DNA of 64,000 nucleotides, from contig OY540809.1 in the NCBI GenBank assembly GCA_961205875.1, positions 28,780,267 through 28,844,266 on the forward strand, written 5' to 3'. Origin of the DNA: Sialis fuliginosa (taxonomy: Eukaryota > Arthropoda > Insecta > Megaloptera > Sialidae). Below are positions 34,141 through 46,349 of the stretch, in pieces (position 1 is the first letter of the stretch; the number at the start of each line of letters is the position of its first letter). The translations under genes were made by a program, and so were the position numbers. The notes beneath the pieces are model-generated. The model worked only from the letters and a program-made list of their open reading frames with translations. It had not been told where the DNA came from and made no database searches.

Positions 34141-35696
34141 TATCTTTATTGTTATGTACTTCTTATAATTTATATTTACTAATTTTGATAAAGGTGAAAT
34201 GGTATACAGAAAAGAAAAAAACTTTTTTTATCGATAAATTGAATTACATTTTTATCTATTTATAAAAAAAAATCAATTTTTTGAACGATTAAATAGTGAA
34301 AATGCATCGTAATCTATCTTTTATACAGGTAGTTTCAATTTGTAATGTGCTTCATAACTAGCTATTAATTATTAGAAGAGGAATATTTATTAATTGGATA
34401 TAACAGTAAAGACTATTTATTATTGATAACGATTATATTTTATAACCTTCAATTTAAGTGGTTCTTGAATTATTAAACGAATTTATTTGTTTGATTTTCT
34501 TACACAATTTATATATTTTTTAAAATAATTTTAATCATACTTGTGCTGAACAAACTGTTAAAAAATCTTCATTTGTGTTATTAATTTTAGTTAATAAAAC
34601 AAATAAATGTTATTAATTGAGTATTTTATTATTTGATTTTTCAAACAAAAATAATGTATATTATTTATGAATGCCTTAGTAGAAAGTAGGTAGTAATAAA
34701 TTTTTTTTTAAATCCGGCAAACCCGGCCGAAACCGGAACGTAAAATTTTGACCAGACCGAAATTCCGGTACACCCTTAGTAATAAGTATAGTAATAATAA
34801 AAAATATAGTTGATAGGTCTTACTGAAAATATAAATATGAGCAAAAATTTTTTTTTAATATGATGTAATTATAGAATTTGGGTCCCTCTAGAGCATACTT
34901 AATGAATACTTTTCGTGGGCTCCCCTAAGAATCAAGGCCCCTGTATTTTTACCAGTTCTGCCTATTCTTCATATTGTTACATCACTAAATTAGTAATTAG
35001 AATTAAATACAAAAATAATTTTTATTATGTTTCTATATTTTGACTGCGTTTATAAAAGTATTGAAAAATTAATGTTATTTGATAGTTCTGAATAGGCAGA
35101 ACTATCAAATAACACCAAAAGTCAAAAAAATGTTCTTTTCAGTAGTTTAATTATTTTTACATTATAAAAATAATTCATTGATATGTCACCAGTAGCATTA
35201 TACAGCTTTATGGGGTCCCATCAAAATTTGTTGAATTCAAACATTTTTCTTCGTGGATTTTTTTTTAAGGAAAATCAATTAGAATAATATGTATTTATAA
35301 AGTATAGTCATTTTACATAACAAATAAAAATAACTTTCTATAAAAAAAAAATTCTTAAAACAGATTACAGGGTAGAATAAACAAAAATTAATTAACCCTG
35401 TTTAACATACATTGTTAAAAGTTATTAATTATTTATTATAATTTCGATATTCTTACGTACAGTAACGCGTTTATAAAAGATTCGTTTGGGGTTCCCCTGT
35501 TGGCGGAGGTTCTAAGTGATTTGTCTTTGATGTCACCAAGATTCCTCAAGGGTCCGCGGACCATAGGCTGGAAACTGATGATTTAGATTTAGAAATATGA
35601 TCATTGAATTTTTTTATAATAGTGTGAACTAATGAAGAAATACCACTTGCGAAATATAAAATTTTTTTTTTTTTCATACAATAACATAGCAATGGT
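34141..35696. other. AT-rich DNA with hAT-like end fragments
   Basis: CGGCAAACCCGGCCGAAACC (34712) and AAGGCCCCTG (34938) look like detached ends of hAT-type repeats, with no partners found. A perfect hairpin lies at 35073-35114. No gene was recognised. Confidence 0.4.
35073..35114. repeat. Perfect 18-bp hairpin with 6-nt loop
   Basis: TGTTATTTGATAGTTCTG, loop AATAGG, then the exact complement CAGAACTATCAAATAACA. A further inverted copy of GAATAGGCAGAACT lies near 34961-34975. Confidence 0.9.
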
Positions 35697-35730
35697 TACT
35701 TAAACTAAAAATATACACCTTAACCACAAT

Positions 35731-36145
35731 GGGTGCGTTTAGCGAACGTCAGCGGCTGAGATGCTGACCAAATCGGTTTCGCTAAACGGGCCGCTGCGCA
35801 AACGCTGACTTCCAACTGTTGAGTAAACAGGTTAGCGCAAAAAATTAACGCTGCGTCGGTCAGCTATTAGCTGGCTCCGACTTGTTCATATTTAGAAGTC
35901 AAAATTTTTTGATTCAGTAAATTATTTTTGCGTTTTTTGAGTCGTTCTTGTCGAAAAAAATGAACAAACCAATTTTTGTTATTATAAACAACAGGCTCGT
36001 TCGTAGAAATGTTAATAGTAATATTTATGTTTTTTGTGATACTATGACTGTAAGCTCACGGCTTAGAGAATTTGAAGCAGTTGACTGTCAGTATACTCAG
36101 CAGTTGACTGCTGACTTTTAACCGCTGAGCTCGCTAAACGCACCC
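35731..36145. mobile_element. MITE with GGGTGCGTTTAGCGA ends and AAT duplication
   Basis: GGGTGCGTTTAGCGA and TCGCTAAACGCACCC are exact inverted ends flanked by AAT on both sides. Inside, GTCAGCGGCTGAG and CTGCTGACTTTTAACCGCTG also pair loosely. A 3-bp duplication suits PIF/Harbinger-like elements, but there is no transposase. Outside it, 35697-35730 (ACTAAAAATATACACCTTAA) is mirrored at 36172-36201, so it may lie in an older palindrome. Confidence 0.75.
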
Positions 36146-36206
36146 AATGTCACTCGACACGTGTTTATTGTGGTTAAGGTGTATATTTTTAGTTTAAGTG
36201 ACTAAG

Positions 36207-37634
36207 AAACCACAGTTTCTCCGTTTTTCCAGTAATAGCAATGGTTGTGAATGGTTCATCATACACGTAAAAATTCAAAATACTTATATTTTTTAAATCA
36301 ATATTTATCATTTATTACAAAAATATTTTTGAAAGTAAAGTATCTCAAGAAATATCATTTCAGTTTCAATTTTTGGTTCGGTCAAATTAGTATGATTCGG
36401 TTTTTATTGTACTTTAGTAAAATTTAGGTTTACGGTTCAGTCTATAAGTATGGTACAGTAATTTGTTCATTTTTATAGAAACGGTTGAGTGCTGTGTCAT
36501 ATTCGGTAAATTTTCTTTTAGGAAAGTTAGTTTGAATTGTTGTGCTGACAGGGCCGCAACTAGAGGCTATGAGGCCCTGGGGTAGCAAGTGATCTTATAA
36601 AAATTATTTTTGATGTAAGTGACTATTAAAAATAAAAAATAAAAGTTTTCAATAAAAATGTGAATGCTTTCAAATTTTAATTATGAATATTTTTTGTAAA
36701 AAATTGAGATAGCACCACTAACAAACAATAATTTCTGATATCGAGCTGCGTAAAATTCGATTTATAGTGATCATATTAGCGAAAAAAGGTTGTTTTTCGT
36801 GTACGTTTTTTTAAAAAATATTTCCAATTCTATTGGCCGGATTGCAAAAATAAAAAATGCATTTTCTTCGTTATGAATTTCCCTATAAAACTAAATATTT
36901 AAACATGGGTTTTGTCAGACTTCTTGGATTCGTATTTTTTAATATTTTGTATTCTTTTTTAATTATTTTAATATTCTTTTTCCATGAAATGATAAATAGT
37001 AAAACTAAATACATATATAAATATCTAATTAATTAATATAATATATATGCAACTAAAATAAAGTGTTCACGTATATTTGCAAATAGTTATAAGTTCTTTG
37101 CTTATATTTAAATAAATGTCTTTAACGATCTCTCCTAAAAAACTCTTGGAAATATCTCATAAATACATAAATAATTAATAAAATCTGATAAGCAAATAAA
37201 CAAACATATTCATCATGAGAAACGTAGAGAAAACTTAAGTCAAAAAAATATACACTAAAAAAAATCACCAGTCGCGGAGTACAAGCAAAAAACGAAGAAG
37301 GCTCTGCCAGACCAGGGCTGGCTAAGATCAGGGTAGATGCCAAGTTTTTATAAGGTTTTTTAAAATAAATCTTTGGAATTGCGAACCGAATAAACATATA
37401 CAAGTATCATATCTAACTAGAGTTAGTTAGTTTATGTATTGTTACATTATAATGTATTACATATATACAATAATGTTATATGTTTACAACCAGGGCCGTC
37501 TTATGACATTTTAGCACTCTGGGTTACCAAAAATTAGCGCCCTTGTGAAAAATAAACAATTATTTCAAAAATATATACCTACTAGATAATTTTTTTCTAT
37601 TATAATATATTTTATGCAAATCCATTTATAATAT
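36207..37634. other. AT-rich DNA with unpaired hAT-like ends
   Basis: CAGGGCCGCAACTAGAGGC (36549) and CAGGGCCGTCTTATGAC (37492) look like single hAT termini without a recognisable partner or duplication. No gene was seen. The minus-strand frame around 37122-37403 has no domain and looks incidental. Confidence 0.4.
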
Positions 37635-37985
37635 TACTAGCTGTTACCCGCGACATCGTTCGCGTGAAATTTAGGTTAGGTAGGAGCTGTCAGACATAAA
37701 ACCCATGAAGAAGAAGAAGTTTAGGTAATACATATTTCTGTTATGATAGTCGATAAAACAGGCCGCGAGTACAAATGTCGCACACACTCATTTTTTAAAT
37801 CTAAAGTAATTATATAAATAATACATTTTTCGGGATATAAAGTAGCCTATGTCCTTCCTCAGGATGCAAGCTATCACCCTGGCAAATTTAATCATGATCG
37901 GTTTAGCGCTTTAGCCGTTAAAAGGTAACAAGGAGAAACAGACAGAGACAGACACACTTTGGCATTTATAATATTAGTATTGGAG
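37635..37985 (+). repeat. Dispersed insect repeat (ACTAGCTGTTACCCGCG ... TATAATATTAGTA)
   Basis: It begins ACTAGCTGTTACCCGCGAC and ends GGCATTTATAATATTAGTAT, with internal GGGATATAAAGTAGCCTATG and a CAGACAGAGACAGACAC tract. Repeats with these ends are widespread in insect genomes. An inverted partial copy is at 60885-61052. About 37681-37735 looks like an insertion or replaced block containing a GAAGAAGAAG run. It is non-coding. Confidence 0.65.
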
Positions 37986-38075
37986 TATGTATTTACAAAA
38001 AATAATAGATTCAATAGATAAAATAAGTTTAATATTAATTGAATTTATTAGCTCTTTTATTTATAAAAATTCTTT

Positions 38076-38695
38076 TTCTTCTTCATACATTTTTGTCTGC
38101 TGGCTTAGTCTTTTCAGACAGCTCCTTCGTGGTTGATATAAAAATCATGTGTGAGTTACCTATCTTTTGTGTACTGTTAAAAATATATCAGGGTTTCTCC
38201 GAAGACTTTTAGAATATTATATTTTTAAAGAAAATCACGACATAGAACTTTGGATAATATAAAACGACCCTGGATGATTTCACCCTTTAAATATAAACCC
38301 GACCCTGTAATGTTGAGTAGTGGTGGCAGCAATTACATGTATACGGAAGGTAGAAGCGGGCCCGAGAGAGACAGCACCGACATAGTCCTGCTCTAAACCG
38401 AGGAATCGTTAATTAATATAAAAGAAGATGGACGTATGCAAATCTTACAGACTTTTATAAATGGAATACAGGGGTGGAAAACTTATGCCAAGGAAAAATA
38501 TTATTCTACTTAAAGTCGTCAGGAAGAGTCAATACGTATGCAGGGGGTTGACGAGTTTAATCTTTCGTTGGAATTTTTGTATGAGTCGTTCAGTAATCAA
38601 GTTGGGACGAACTATATTCTTTTTATTCTTCTTGATTTTCTTCTCTGCTGGCATAACTTTTTCAGATAGTTCCTTTGTGGTTCTTATTTGATGAA
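38076..38695 (+). repeat. Pair of diverged direct repeats 550 bases apart
   Basis: TTTTGTCTGCTGGCTTAGTC...CAGACAGCTCCTTCGTGGTTG (about 38088-38137) recurs as TTCTCTGCTGGCATAACTTT...CAGATAGTTCCTTTGTGGTTC (about 38639-38686). A related inverted piece (GGAGCTGTCAGAC) lies at 37682. The segment between them has no clear coding or element ends. Direct repeats could be the remains of a tandem duplication. Confidence 0.45.
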
Positions 38696-38991
38696 TGTGT
38701 TATGTACTAGGATACAAAACGGGACGAGAGGTTGCTTATGGACCAATCATAGCAGGTGTATAGAATGATCGGAAATGAGTCACATTTAAAGAAGTTTCTA
38801 TTTTGGTCTTATTATTATTATTTTGTAGAAGTTGAAAAATATATGGGTATAGAAAGCGGTGTTTTGTAATGTTGATGTGCTTACATTTTTTTAAATTTAT
38901 GATTTAAGAATGCATTTTTTTATTGCATATTTTGATTATAGTTTATTTTTCTCTCACCTATTCTAATTAATTTATTATTGTTACTCCAGTT

Positions 38992-39576
38992 CAGGCCCCT
39001 CTTTCCCACTGGGCACTCTGGGCACGTGCCCAGAGCCCCGCGATTGATAGGGGCCTCCATATCACCAAACGATAACCGATATTTATTACCGAAAAACATA
39101 TTTATTTCGAAAAAATCAAACGATAATGGCATTAATGACTAACTACAATACCTACTTGCTTATTAGCTTTTGAATGCGCGAAGCTACTCTACTCTCGTCT
39201 GAAAATCAGGCTTTCCGATTTCAACATGTTTAGATAAATTTAAATATATAAAAATACAATTAATGGTATACTAATTACCTACACTGTTTTAAAGAAAAAT
39301 CATCAGTGAACTAGTTTTTCATATACTTAATTTTTGAAGTGAAAACTTCTTTAGCCCTAACTTTAGCACTAACCTGTAAATGCTAAAAGAGTTACTTTTG
39401 TGGATTATAGTATATTATATAATCATTTAATGTGACTGTAAAGAAATAAAAATAAATCTAAAACCTTGCTTATCTACTTTTTTTGTCTATCCTAACAAAA
39501 TAGTGCTCCTTCAAGGTCATAGGGGCCCCATTATCCTAATGTGCCCAGGACCTCCAATCGGTTAAAGACGGCCCTG
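38992..39576. mobile_element. Non-autonomous hAT element with 8-bp target duplication
   Basis: It begins CAGGCCCCTCTTTCCCACTG and ends GTTAAAGACGGCCCTG. CTCCAGTT is duplicated exactly at 38984-38991 and 39577-39584. GC-rich subterminal segments (CACTCTGGGCACGTGCCCAG and CATTATCCTAATGTGCCCAG) lie near each end. No transposase frame remains. Confidence 0.88.
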
Positions 39577-39584
39577 CTCCAGTT

Positions 39585-40103
39585 GTAGCCCAAAGCTTCG
39601 ATATTAAGAGTAGAAGAAAATATTTGAGTATATTTAGTTTCTCGTGTCTATAAGTGGACCCTTATAATACATTTAAAAAAAAACTTAATTTTTGATATGA
39701 AATTTAATTTATTGATCTGTTAAATCATGTACACCAAGCAAAAAAAGCTTCATTTCTGCGTCGTTAAGTAACCGTTTCTATTTTGTTATAGTAATGTTTA
39801 AAAATAAACAGAAGACTGTCAGTGAGCAAGTATGAAAAACAGCGTCTAATGTTCATATAACACATTGTGCGGTATAAGAGGTAGTAGATAATTCTTATAT
39901 GTAGTATCGTTGTTGGAAGACAATCTTAAGAAGTCAGCGAAATAGTTGTTAGTTTAAAATTATTTTGGTTTGTAATTTTTAAAACTATTTTCAAATCGAA
40001 CCTTATTATAAAAAAATGTAAATCAAATTATAGAAGAAATCTATAAAATAACTTATATCTTGTTATAGGTACATCGATATTGTTTGGGTTTTAATGTAGG
40101 TAT
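39585..40103. other. AT-rich non-coding DNA
   Basis: No gene, RNA or repeat ends were recognised. Confidence 0.5.
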
Positions 40104-40685
40104 ATACAGTGTGTCCCAGGATATATGTAACAAGAGGTGTAATGAACAAATTTTTTTCGAATTTCGGAATGACATTTAGGGATCGAGTCCTGCTTGATGT
40201 TAAACTAACGTTTATTAGTTGATATGGTCTTCTATAAGCAAAGTTGTAAAAACAACCAAGAAAAAAAAATTTATAGTTTTCAAAATATGAAAAAAATTCA
40301 CAAAGAAAGTTTGTTTAGAATGCAATTTTCTAACCCTATACCGAATTTCAGAGCATTATAAACAATAACAAAAATAACACTTTCAATAAATTAATTAATA
40401 TACATTTTATTGTGAAGTGAAAAATAGGGTTGGAAACAACTTAATATCTAAATAATAATGTGTCTTTATTGTTGTTTCCAGCCCAACTTTTTTTATTTAT
40501 ATTTTACTTAAATAAATTTTACAGTAAAATATCTAATTGATTTATTTATTATTTTTTGAATGCTCTGAAATTCGGTATAGGGTTACAAAATTTCATTCTA
40601 AACAGATTTTCTTTGTGATAGAAGACCAAATCAACTAATTTCTGGTATACGAAAAATTCGAAATTTTTTTGTTAATTACACACAC
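40104..40685. mobile_element. Foldback element with long imperfect arms
   Basis: CAAATTTTTTTCGAATTTCG (about 40147) pairs with CGAAAAATTCGAAATTTTTT (about 40650). CTAACCCTATACCGAATTTC pairs with GAAATTCGGTATAGGGTTAC. GATATGGTCTTCTATAAGC pairs near 40615-40630. The outer left end starts ATACAGTGTGTCCCAGG; the right end is less clear (TTAATTACACACACAC). Confidence 0.7.
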
Positions 40686-40711
40686 ACATATTGACTTGTA
40701 CTTGACTGTAT

Positions 40712-40880
40712 TATGCCGTGTTTATACCAAAGAAAGTGCCGTACAGTAGGTTTTTGCCGCCCAGGGCAGATGGTAAATTTTCCACTCCTCCACCCTACAC
40801 TATATACTAAATATGAAAATTGAAAACCATTTTTTTCGTTGCTACCTCAAATTTACCGCCCCTAGCAAAGTGCCGTGTAA
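40712..40880. repeat. MITE end fragment plus hAT-like GCCGCCC fragment
   Basis: ATGCCGTGTTTATACCAAAG at 40712 is an isolated end of the 140-bp MITE family. It is followed at 40745-40880 by GTTTTTGCCGCCCAGGGCAG ... AATTTACCGCCCCTAGCAAA. The second part matches, inverted, the GGCACTTTGCGAGGGGCGGT block at 52196-52290. Confidence 0.55.
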
Positions 40881-41204
40881 TAAATATATTTCAAAACTTG
40901 TACCAAGTAATTTTAGTTGATAGTTAATGTCAGTTTATTATCATATTACAGTAGGTAATGATCACGACGTTTTAGTATTGTCGACAATGTCTGCTAAAAA
41001 CCGGATCAAGTCCGTTAATTAACAATTTCTGTGAACTTTGCCCAGCAGCGATGTGCAATGCTGACATTGCCTTGACAGTATCGACTTTGCACAACCTGCG
41101 AGCTTTGCCCGTAACATATATAAAACAAGGATTTCTTAACCCAAGCCAGTTTTTACTTTCTCATACCCATGTATATGAAATATACATATAGTATAAGTAA
41201 GTAC

Positions 41205-41900
41205 ATACAGTGAAGCCGATTTTTTTCGAAATCCGGATTTTGATGGAATTATCCATTTTGACCTTCCCTGAATCCATTCTGGCTATTTTCGTCATGATAT
41301 CTGCGTGTCTGTCTGTCGGTCGGTCGGTCTGTCTGTAAGCGCTGTAACGCAAATACGACAAATCGTAGAAGGGTAAAATTTAATATTTTTGAAAACGATC
41401 TTTCAATCAGATATGGATGTTTAATGGTGTCAATTTTGGAATTTTTCAAATTATTTTTGAAACAGTGCGAATTAGCAAAAAACGGTTATGTTAAAATTGT
41501 GGTAGTATTATTATTTAAATTTATGTTCTATTCTTTTAAAAAATTAAAAAAAAAAGTTAAAAATTATATTTATTTCAAATGGTTCATAACAGACAAGAAG
41601 TATCTACCATGAGTGTCATGGGACTTTCTTGTACGTATTACAGAGATTGAATAGTGTTCGTGTTTGCCATAGTTAAAATGAGACTTTCTTATACGTAATA
41701 CTGACAATGAGTGTGAACAGTCTGGGTGATTCTAATTAATTATGAAAAAAAATCTTTCAGGCTAAATCATAAATGTTGGAAAAAAATTATAGATAATAAT
41801 ATACTCGACAATTTTTATCTAAAACATTTTATTCTTATTTCAAAAATAATTCGAAAATTCAATAATTGACAAAAGTAAACATCCGTTTCCGGCTTAGTAA
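41205..41900 (+). repeat. Dispersed repeat with TCTG microsatellite (family D, copy 1)
   Basis: GATTTTGATGGAATTATCCA, CTTCCCTGAATCCATTCTGG, a TCTGTCTGTCGG tract and GTAAGCGCTGTAACGC parallel the centre of the foldback at 59044-60884 (from about 59585). An inverted, shorter relative is at 57490-57770. The protein-like frames (DRPTDRHA types) are microsatellite artefacts. Confidence 0.65.
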
Positions 41901-42430
41901 TTACGTTCAAAAAAATTAATTTGATACATGTTGTAAAGAATGTATGTTCACTCATCTTTTATTAGTTCGTTAGAAATATGCTTTAGTAAAATAATAATAA
42001 TCACGTGCACTGTTCATGGCAGATATTTTACCTGTATAACAATAATTATTATAATTAATTTTAAAATTAAATATAACACCATTTAAAAAAGATATAAACC
42101 AGTGTATATCTATCAATAAATATATTGTTATCGAACTAGGTTTCTGAGTTTGAACTATTATAAAATTACCGATATCAGAGAAAAATAAAATGAGTTTAAT
42201 TAGGCTTCACTTTTTATCGAACATTAATTTTAATTAATGATAACACACGAAAAACGATCAGTTTAAAAAAAACATACATTTTTTCGACTGTTAAAGGGAA
42301 TTAACTATTTCGGCTTCATTAGTGAATGTGGTGATGAAGAAGACATACACTTACACTCACGCATACACCTACGTAGATTTTGTGATAATTTTCTTATACG
42401 CACCCTTCGGTAGTACGGAGAATTTTCCAT
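41901..42430. other. AT-rich non-coding DNA
   Basis: No feature was recognised. Confidence 0.5.
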
Positions 42431-42740
42431 AATTACATAATATATTTATCTGATGTATGTTTAAACAGAAATATAGGTGGTTTAGGCAGGGTGGGGGCGG
42501 GGGGCGGCTGTAAACAATAGACTGCATCCCTCTCGAGCGTCCGCGCGCTACCCCGCGCCACCACCATCGCCACCTCCACCATGAACCTCCACTGTCCCAC
42601 CCCCGGCGGCCGAGACCGAGGTTTTAAATCGCGCTCACAAGATCCGTGCATACATTTGCAGAATTTATACTTCTTCTTGTCGACTGCGGGATAGGGGGTG
42701 GGGGTGAACGGGGTGTTGGGTGCTCGATGCAGGGGTAAAT
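42431..42740. promoter_or_regulatory. GC-rich island, candidate regulatory DNA
   Basis: This is one of the most GC-rich parts of the window (GGGTGGGGGCGGGGGGCGGC, CCGCGCGCTACCCCGCGCC). A minus-strand frame (42433-42651) is open through it but Arg/Pro-rich with no domain, as GC-rich DNA often gives. No transposon ends are seen. It could be a promoter or regulatory module of the minus-strand gene. Confidence 0.3.
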
Positions 42741-43093
42741 ATGTCTGGTAATGTTTTATGTTAAAGTAATACGGATTTATTACTTGTAAAAATGTCTATA
42801 TATGTGAGTTTGTGTGTTCAAGAAGGGTGTTTTTTTTTTTTTTTAATTTTATAATTAGGTACGTAATTTTATGAATTATGGTTTACATTTCTTTAAAATA
42901 AAATTTAGTTGAATAAATCAAAAATATGTTGTTTCTTCTTAGATTTTTGTTCTTATTAATTATTGCAGATATGAAATTATTTTTTTCACTTTTTAAATAT
43001 AATTTTTGTTGTTTTCTAAAAATTAAGAGTAAGTTATAATGTGCAATATAGTATTTATAATCACAATGTGATTTTTAATAAAATATTAACTAC
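42741..43093. other. AT-rich non-coding DNA
   Basis: It contains a poly-T run near 42830-42845. Nothing else was recognised. Confidence 0.5.
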
Positions 43094-43286
43094 TTGGAAA
43101 AATTGTATAGTAAAAATTACTATGCAGATCAATATAATGGGAAAAATTCTAATGCGCATTGACATTTTTATTTGAAAATATATTAAAATGTAATATATCT
43201 AGTTTTTAGAATGTAGCATAGTAAAATTTCCAATATTATCTGAATTACTGTCATCAGATTACAATGGGGCATAGTAATTTTTCCAG
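43094..43286. mobile_element. Small palindromic MITE with TGGAAAAATT ends
   Basis: CTTGGAAAAATTGTATAGTA pairs with CTGGAAAAATTACTATGCCC from the right end. The words GGAAAAATT and CATAGTAA(A)ATTT recur within. Confidence 0.6.
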
Positions 43287-43455
43287 ATTTTTTAAAGATA
43301 AAATAAAATATAAATGAGGTTATATTTAAGAACGCAAAAAAAAACTTTCACGTTCCACTGGAAAATATTGCTATTGAGTCTTAATATACATATGTATGAT
43401 GTATGTATTATATTTTAAAAGTAAATATAATTTGTTTTAAGAATGTGTTAATATA

Positions 43456-43593
43456 ATGCCGTGTTTAAACCAAAAAGACAAAACAGCAACACAGTGTTTT
43501 TAAAACAGTTTGTATTTAAAAATGTATAGGATTTGTTGCTATTTAGTAAAAAAAAACTACCGTGGTCCTGTCTTTTTGGTCTAAACACGGCAT
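43456..43593. mobile_element. ATGCCGTGTTTAGACC MITE, complete copy
   Basis: ATGCCGTGTTTAAACCAAAAAG and its mirror CTTTTTGGTCTAAACACGGCAT form inverted ends of about 22 bases, flanked by TA on each side. It is non-coding and about 138 bases long. Confidence 0.9.
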
Positions 43594-43712
43594 TATACCT
43601 ACATACATATCAAATTTGAAACTATTAAAAAGTTTAAAGTAGAAAAAGTAAGGTTATACGTATCATTATTAAAATATATCTTAAATGAAAATCGAAAATT
43701 CTTAGATAAATA

Positions 43713-44281
43713 TAAAATACTGGAACCAGTCTTGGAACATACGCCAGTGTTGTATTTGTTTTATTAAATATACTTAATTAAAAATATTTATATATATATA
43801 TATATATATTTAATTACTGCCATTACTGAATTATTAACTGTAAAATAGTGTAATTTGATGACAATCATCTAATGGATGTCAAAGTGGTGGACATTTAAAG
43901 TAATTATTAGTGTAATTAATTTATTAATTATTATATTATCATAGCAATCTGCTTTACACGATTTCAAATACGATTCTTTATTTTATCTTTTGTGTCGTAG
44001 TATACTTATCATTTTGTGGTCATTAGCAAGTGTCCATTACTGGGTACACATTACTGGTTTTACTTTATCCATTACTGGAGAAAAAACATAAATAAAAAAA
44101 GCTATAATTAAAACAAAAAAAAAACTATTTTTGCGTAATTTGGTAATTAAATTGATTTTATAAAGAGGTATTTGTTTTATTAGTAACATGAGTTCATGAC
44201 AATTATAAATCAGAAGCCCATCAATCCCAAAAAACAGTATACCTTACTCTTAAAGGACCCAAGACTGTTGCCAGTACGTTA
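43713..44281 (-). mobile_element. MITE family A, copy 4
   Basis: TAAAATACTGGAACCAGTCT to GACTGTTGCCAGTACGTTA, in the same orientation as copy 3. A TA dinucleotide run sits near 43791-43810. Landmarks include GGTGGACATTTAAAGTAATT and CATTACTGGTTTTACTTTAT. Confidence 0.85.
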
Positions 44282-44309
44282 TATATTTTTATTTCTTTTC
44301 TTTGTCATT

Positions 44310-44700
44310 TCAACAACAGTTAGTATTTCTACGTGATGTATACCAACGTCGCACGTTCAGATACCCCCACGGCCAAAGAGTGCGCTGGAGGGACGGCGGA
44401 TGTTGGCTGCATCATCTCCAATAGGTAGAGTTATGCATGCATTATCGTTAGTTATTGTACATTGTATACATATATAGAGGTACGTTTGATTCGGGTCCAA
44501 CAAAAGGAACTAAACAAAAAATTATGCATTCACGTGGGGGGTTGGGACTTGTATCAACTCTCTGAATAACGATAGACACTTGGAGATCGCCCGATTGTCT
44601 CGTGTATTAATTACACTGAAAACTTTTAGTACAAAATGACTCTTTTGTCAAGTTTGTGCCAGTAGAGTAGGGGTATAAGGACCCCCTTTTACATATTTAT
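44310..44700. promoter_or_regulatory. GC-balanced island between two family A MITEs
   Basis: Unique-looking sequence (AACGTCGCACGTTCAGATAC, GGAGGGACGGCGGATGTTGG, GGAGATCGCCCGATTGTCTC) has no coding frame or repeat ends. It stands out from the AT-rich repeats on both sides. Confidence 0.3.
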
Positions 44701-44805
44701 ACATTTATTGATGAATATACAAATATTTTTTCTGTTTTATCCAATTTTATTTTTATTTTTCACTAACGATACAATATTTAAGAGCTCACACATTTCTGAC
44801 TGCAA

Positions 44806-45249
44806 TAAGGTACTGGCACCAGTCTTGGATAATAACCCAGTATTGGATTCTTATTTAATGAAATGTATAAAATTAGAAATATTTGTTGATATTGGATACT
44901 GTCATTACTGAATCATAGTCTATAGACACTTAACTTTAAAACGGCTTAATTTGATGTCAATCGGCCAATGGATGTGAAAATGGTGGACATTTAAAGTAAT
45001 TATTAGTGTAATTTATTTATTAATTATTATACATATTATCATGTGCTTTATATTCTTTCAAATTTTACGATTCTTTATTTTATAAGTTTTGTGTCGTAGT
45101 ACATATAATTTTGTAATTATTAGCACTTGTCCATCACTGGGTATCCATTACTGGTTTTACTTTACATTACTGGAGAAAAAATAAAAAACTAAAAGGTTAT
45201 AATTTAAAAAACTAACTATGTTTGCGGACTTTGGTAATTAAATTGATTT
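44806..45249 (-). mobile_element. MITE family A, copy 5 (truncated)
   Basis: It starts TAAGGTACTGGCACCAGTCT and follows copy 4 through GGTAATTAAATTGATTTT, then breaks into unrelated sequence. The right terminal part is missing. Confidence 0.85.
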
Positions 45250-46349
45250 TTGGAACATGGAAGCCAAAAAACATAGAAGTTCCTGTATGTACAAATAACA
45301 ATTCCAATATGTCTTCTCAAATCTTATACATGTATGTTTTACATCAAATTAACAAAATAGAAACACTATATTTAAAGAACAGTTTTTTAAAACTTTATAA
45401 GTTTTTTATATACTTTATTAAAAAAACATTGAAAATAATGGCTACAAAAAATTATTGAGCATAAAAATTAAAAGTTTTAATAACCTAGTAAAGACTTATT
45501 ACATATTACAAATGATTCGTTACGTATTAAATATATCAGATAAATACGACAGTTTTTATAATGTCACAAGCTAACATCAACCTTCTATAAAATGTAATTA
45601 ATATTTTATAAATCAAATACCTACTTTATTGACACCTACACCGAATTTGTTTCCATCAAAAAACAAGGGTAGAAAAACACATCGAATTTGAATAGGATGA
45701 GAAAATTATGAGGTGTTTTTGTATTTGTATAAATTTATAAATACTTCAAGACTTTATTAATAATTCTGTTATAAGTATATAAAAAAACCTTTAAATATAA
45801 AATAAACCTTTAATATTGCGTTTAAGATACAAATTTATTAAATATAAACTGAGGTGAACAATATTTATATAAAGGCGTAAAATACGTCATTAATTAATTG
45901 AAAATATATAAAGATATTTATAATTATTACATAATATATAAATACATTAATTTACCGGAACGAAAAGCTTTTTTAGTTTAACTCCATCGCATACTTAGGG
46001 TTTCGCGATGACGACCTTACCTTTGATAAAGGTTTTGTTACAGTACATAAGATGCAGCATTCAACCAGTATGGCTTTTCATATCAAGTTTAAAATTTAAG
46101 AAAACACAATTTATGTGTATGTATCGTTTTATGAATACATTAAAGAAATTCATATTTCTGTATTCAAGTAAAGCAAATCCAGACTTATAAATACATATAA
46201 TCATCGTCAAGATTAAAAATAAAGTAAACACAAAAATATTACATAAAATATGCAGCAACACAAATAAAAAATATACACATTAATTCATACGTACGTATAT
46301 ATGAAATAAATCTACCTATTAATTTTTCCCCTCCACGACTCATAACATT
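45250..46349. other. AT-rich non-coding DNA
   Basis: Nothing beyond AT-rich sequence and short incidental frames was recognised. Confidence 0.5.

Noticed and set aside
37122-37403. Minus-strand 93-codon frame with hydrophobic segments
   Set aside because: AT-rich DNA often gives such Phe/Ile-rich frames; there is no domain, homology or splice context.
38076-38695. Direct repeats as LTRs of a retrotransposon
   Set aside because: They are short, diverged, lack TG...CA ends, and the interval contains no gag or pol coding sequence.
42433-42651. Minus-strand frame with Arg/Pro-rich peptide
   Set aside because: It is open because the island is GC-rich; there is no domain and no splice context tying it to the gene.
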